From positions 1 through 14,445 of the forward strand of contig JANMFM010000079.1 of NCBI GenBank assembly GCA_031374125.1: 14,445 nt of DNA, written 5' to 3'. The notes under the pieces were generated by a model. That model was not told the DNA's origin. It was given only the letters and a program-made list of their open reading frames with translations, and did not search any database. The stretch's first letter is position 1. Each line of letters begins with the position of its first letter. Positions 13,382 to 14,445 of the stretch are shown piece by piece. The translations under genes and the position numbers were made by a program. The DNA comes from JAEYZS01 sp031374125 (GTDB lineage: Bacteria > Bdellovibrionota > Bdellovibrionia > Bdellovibrionales > JAEYZS01).

Positions 13382-13411
13382 AAAGCCCTTGCTGAAAACG
13401 GGGGCTTTTTT
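13382..13411 (+). terminator. Intrinsic terminator after the transglycosylase
   Basis: AAAGCCC (13382-13388) and GGGCTTT (13402-13408) form a 7-bp stem with a 13-base loop followed by a T-run, about 25 bases after the stop codon. A minus-strand reading frame over this site (13366-13599) looks spurious. Confidence 0.85.
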
Positions 13412-13641
13412 GTATGGTCATCCCTCAGGCCGAGTCTTTGATATAAACCATTTGGACTAATCAAAATCAAATGAATCATCAAAAACAAACCCATTTCTAA
13501 CAATCGTCGTTCAAACTTTATACATATCAAGTAAAAAGGTAATGAATAATTGTAAGAGTGTAATTTTCCACACAATTGTCGTATTATACAAACATACAAA
13601 ACGAATGCACTCTAGGGTCAAGAGTTGAGGTAGTTTCACAA

Positions 13642-14445
13642 GTGAGCAATACTGTTAAAAAAGTTGTAACGTCGCTCCTATTAATCTGTTTTTTAACAAC
13701 GGATATATCTCCTGCGTTCGCTCAAAACAATCAGGGAAATATAGCCATAGACCCTGCACAACTCTCAGATCTAGAGGCTGACAAATATTTATTGAATCCA
13801 GATCAACTTTCTCCTGAAGATCAAGCTTTAGCCAAAAAATTCTTACAACTACCTACCCAATATAATCTTGAAATTTTATTCTTACTTAAAAACCTCTATT
13901 TCACAGTTAAAATGTTTGAGGAAAAACTGGGAACGGAGGCGGTCACAAAAATTTTAGAGAAAAGACAAAACTCAGAAAGCATAAATTATCAATATAAAAA
14001 TCTTGGCAAAGCAGAGCCCCTGGTTATCAACACCTCTCGAGGGCCACTTTATTTCACCAAAGTAAGGCACAATGCACTCAAGATGACGATTTTATTTATT
14101 GATAAGAGCCAGATTGATATTCAGTTTTTAGAAGAATCAGAAAAACGCGTAAAACTTGGAATGACTTATCTCGATCCAACTCTTAAAGGTCTTTCAGAAA
14201 AAGATATCAAACTTGAACTCGCTCACAGAAAGTTGATATTGAATCACATGAGAAAAATCTATGCAAAAATGCTTATGAATCAATGGGAAGCAAAATGGGA
14301 ATATGTACCATTAAGCGAACAAACAGAAATAGATGCCAGGGAAAAAACTATTCCTTCACCCGAAGAAATGGAAAGTAAGGTTAATGCAGTATTGAATGAG
14401 CCGATTGAAACATTAAAAGAGAAACCATGGTTTCGAGAATTGACT
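13642..14445 (+). CDS. Exported protein of unknown function, GTG start, cut by window edge
   Basis: Reading from GTG at 13642 the frame stays open to the right edge (268 residues and continuing). A GAGG lies 11 bases upstream. The product begins MSNTVKKVVTSLLLICFLTT and has a clear signal peptide ending in SPAFA before QN (about residue 27). The remainder is charged and helix-rich: LSPEDQALAKKFLQLPTQYN, a hydrophobic patch in LEILFLLKNLYF, a long basic/acidic segment, and LAHRKLILNHMRKIYAKMLMNQW. I recognise no domain. The frame uses codons like its neighbours and has no stop in 800 bases, which supports it being real. It would be exported to the periplasm or beyond. The true product length is unknown. 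Confidence 0.88.
   Translation, partial: MSNTVKKVVTSLLLICFLTTDISPAFAQNNQGNIAIDPAQLSDLEADKYLLNPDQLSPEDQALAKKFLQLPTQYNLEILFLLKNLYFTVKMFEEKLGTEAVTKILEKRQNSESINYQYKNLGKAEPLVINTSRGPLYFTKVRHNALKMTILFIDKSQIDIQFLEESEKRVKLGMTYLDPTLKGLSEKDIKLELAHRKLILNHMRKIYAKMLMNQWEAKWEYVPLSEQTEIDAREKTIPSPEEMESKVNAVLNEPIETLKEKPWFRELT

Noticed and set aside
13366..13599. 77-residue minus-strand frame after the transglycosylase
   Set aside because: It overlaps an intrinsic terminator, has no plausible ribosome binding site or recognisable motif, and its composition is unlike the neighbours.
1..14445. CRISPR array, tRNA or rRNA genes, or a complete insertion sequence
   Set aside because: No regularly spaced repeats, no cloverleaf-like sequence and no terminal inverted repeats around the single transposase-like gene were seen by eye.

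Overview
The window reads like a chromosome segment of a moderately AT-rich, Gram-negative deltaproteobacterium-like bacterium, most likely Bdellovibrionota (Bdellovibrio or a relative). The reasons are indirect: many secreted or lipoprotein hydrolases, an AgmX/PglI-type C-terminal domain, a divergent Y-family polymerase, a REP-associated tyrosine transposase of the RKTARP type, and many orphan exported proteins. No rRNA, tRNA, CRISPR array, prophage or complete insertion sequence was seen.

Layout. (1) 1-3009, minus strand: a probable four-gene unit driven by a good sigma70-like promoter at 3042-3069. In transcription order it holds an exported HExxH protein (possible zinc metallopeptidase), a signal-anchored protein of unknown role, a DadA-like D-amino-acid dehydrogenase, and the start of a low-affinity iron permease family protein that runs off the left edge. 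(2) 3204-4106, plus strand: a secreted trypsin-like serine protease, divergent from region 1. Both divergent genes have poly-G Shine-Dalgarno tracts. A GC-rich cluster of three hairpins (4134-4195) follows. (3) 4199-6223, minus strand: a tight lemA / TPM / TPM operon for envelope proteins, with a hairpin in the lemA leader. (4) 6477-7028, plus strand: a single-gene RAYT (Y1/HUH transposase relative) flanked by short hairpins. (5) 7063-8307, minus strand: an M64-type zinc metallopeptidase lipoprotein, again with a poly-G ribosome binding site. (6) 8485-9822: an envelope- or stress-flavoured group. It has a small membrane protein with a SFPASD motif (plus) and, across a perfect bidirectional terminator, a glycine-zipper stress protein and a BON-domain exported protein (minus). 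(7) 9823-10243: a long AT-rich intergenic region with inverted repeats. It is followed by an AgmX/PglI-domain protein (plus), a rhodanese (minus), and a divergently transcribed Y-family DNA polymerase (plus). (8) 12508 to the end: a lytic transglycosylase preceded by a strong match to a sigma54 (-24/-12) promoter and followed by an intrinsic terminator, then a GTG-started exported protein cut by the right edge.

How the genes fit together (inference): the common theme is the cell envelope and extracellular degradation. There are three probable exported peptidases, a peptidoglycan lytic enzyme, a D-amino-acid dehydrogenase able to use D-amino acids such as those released from peptidoglycan, and LemA/TPM and BON envelope proteins. 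This suits a predatory or scavenging lifestyle, but the sequence alone does not prove it. No clearly new multi-gene system stands out. The best leads are the exported HExxH protein next to the serine protease, the sigma54-controlled transglycosylase, the RAYT with nearby hairpins, and the repeated hairpin shared by the lemA leader and the BON/stress-protein gap.
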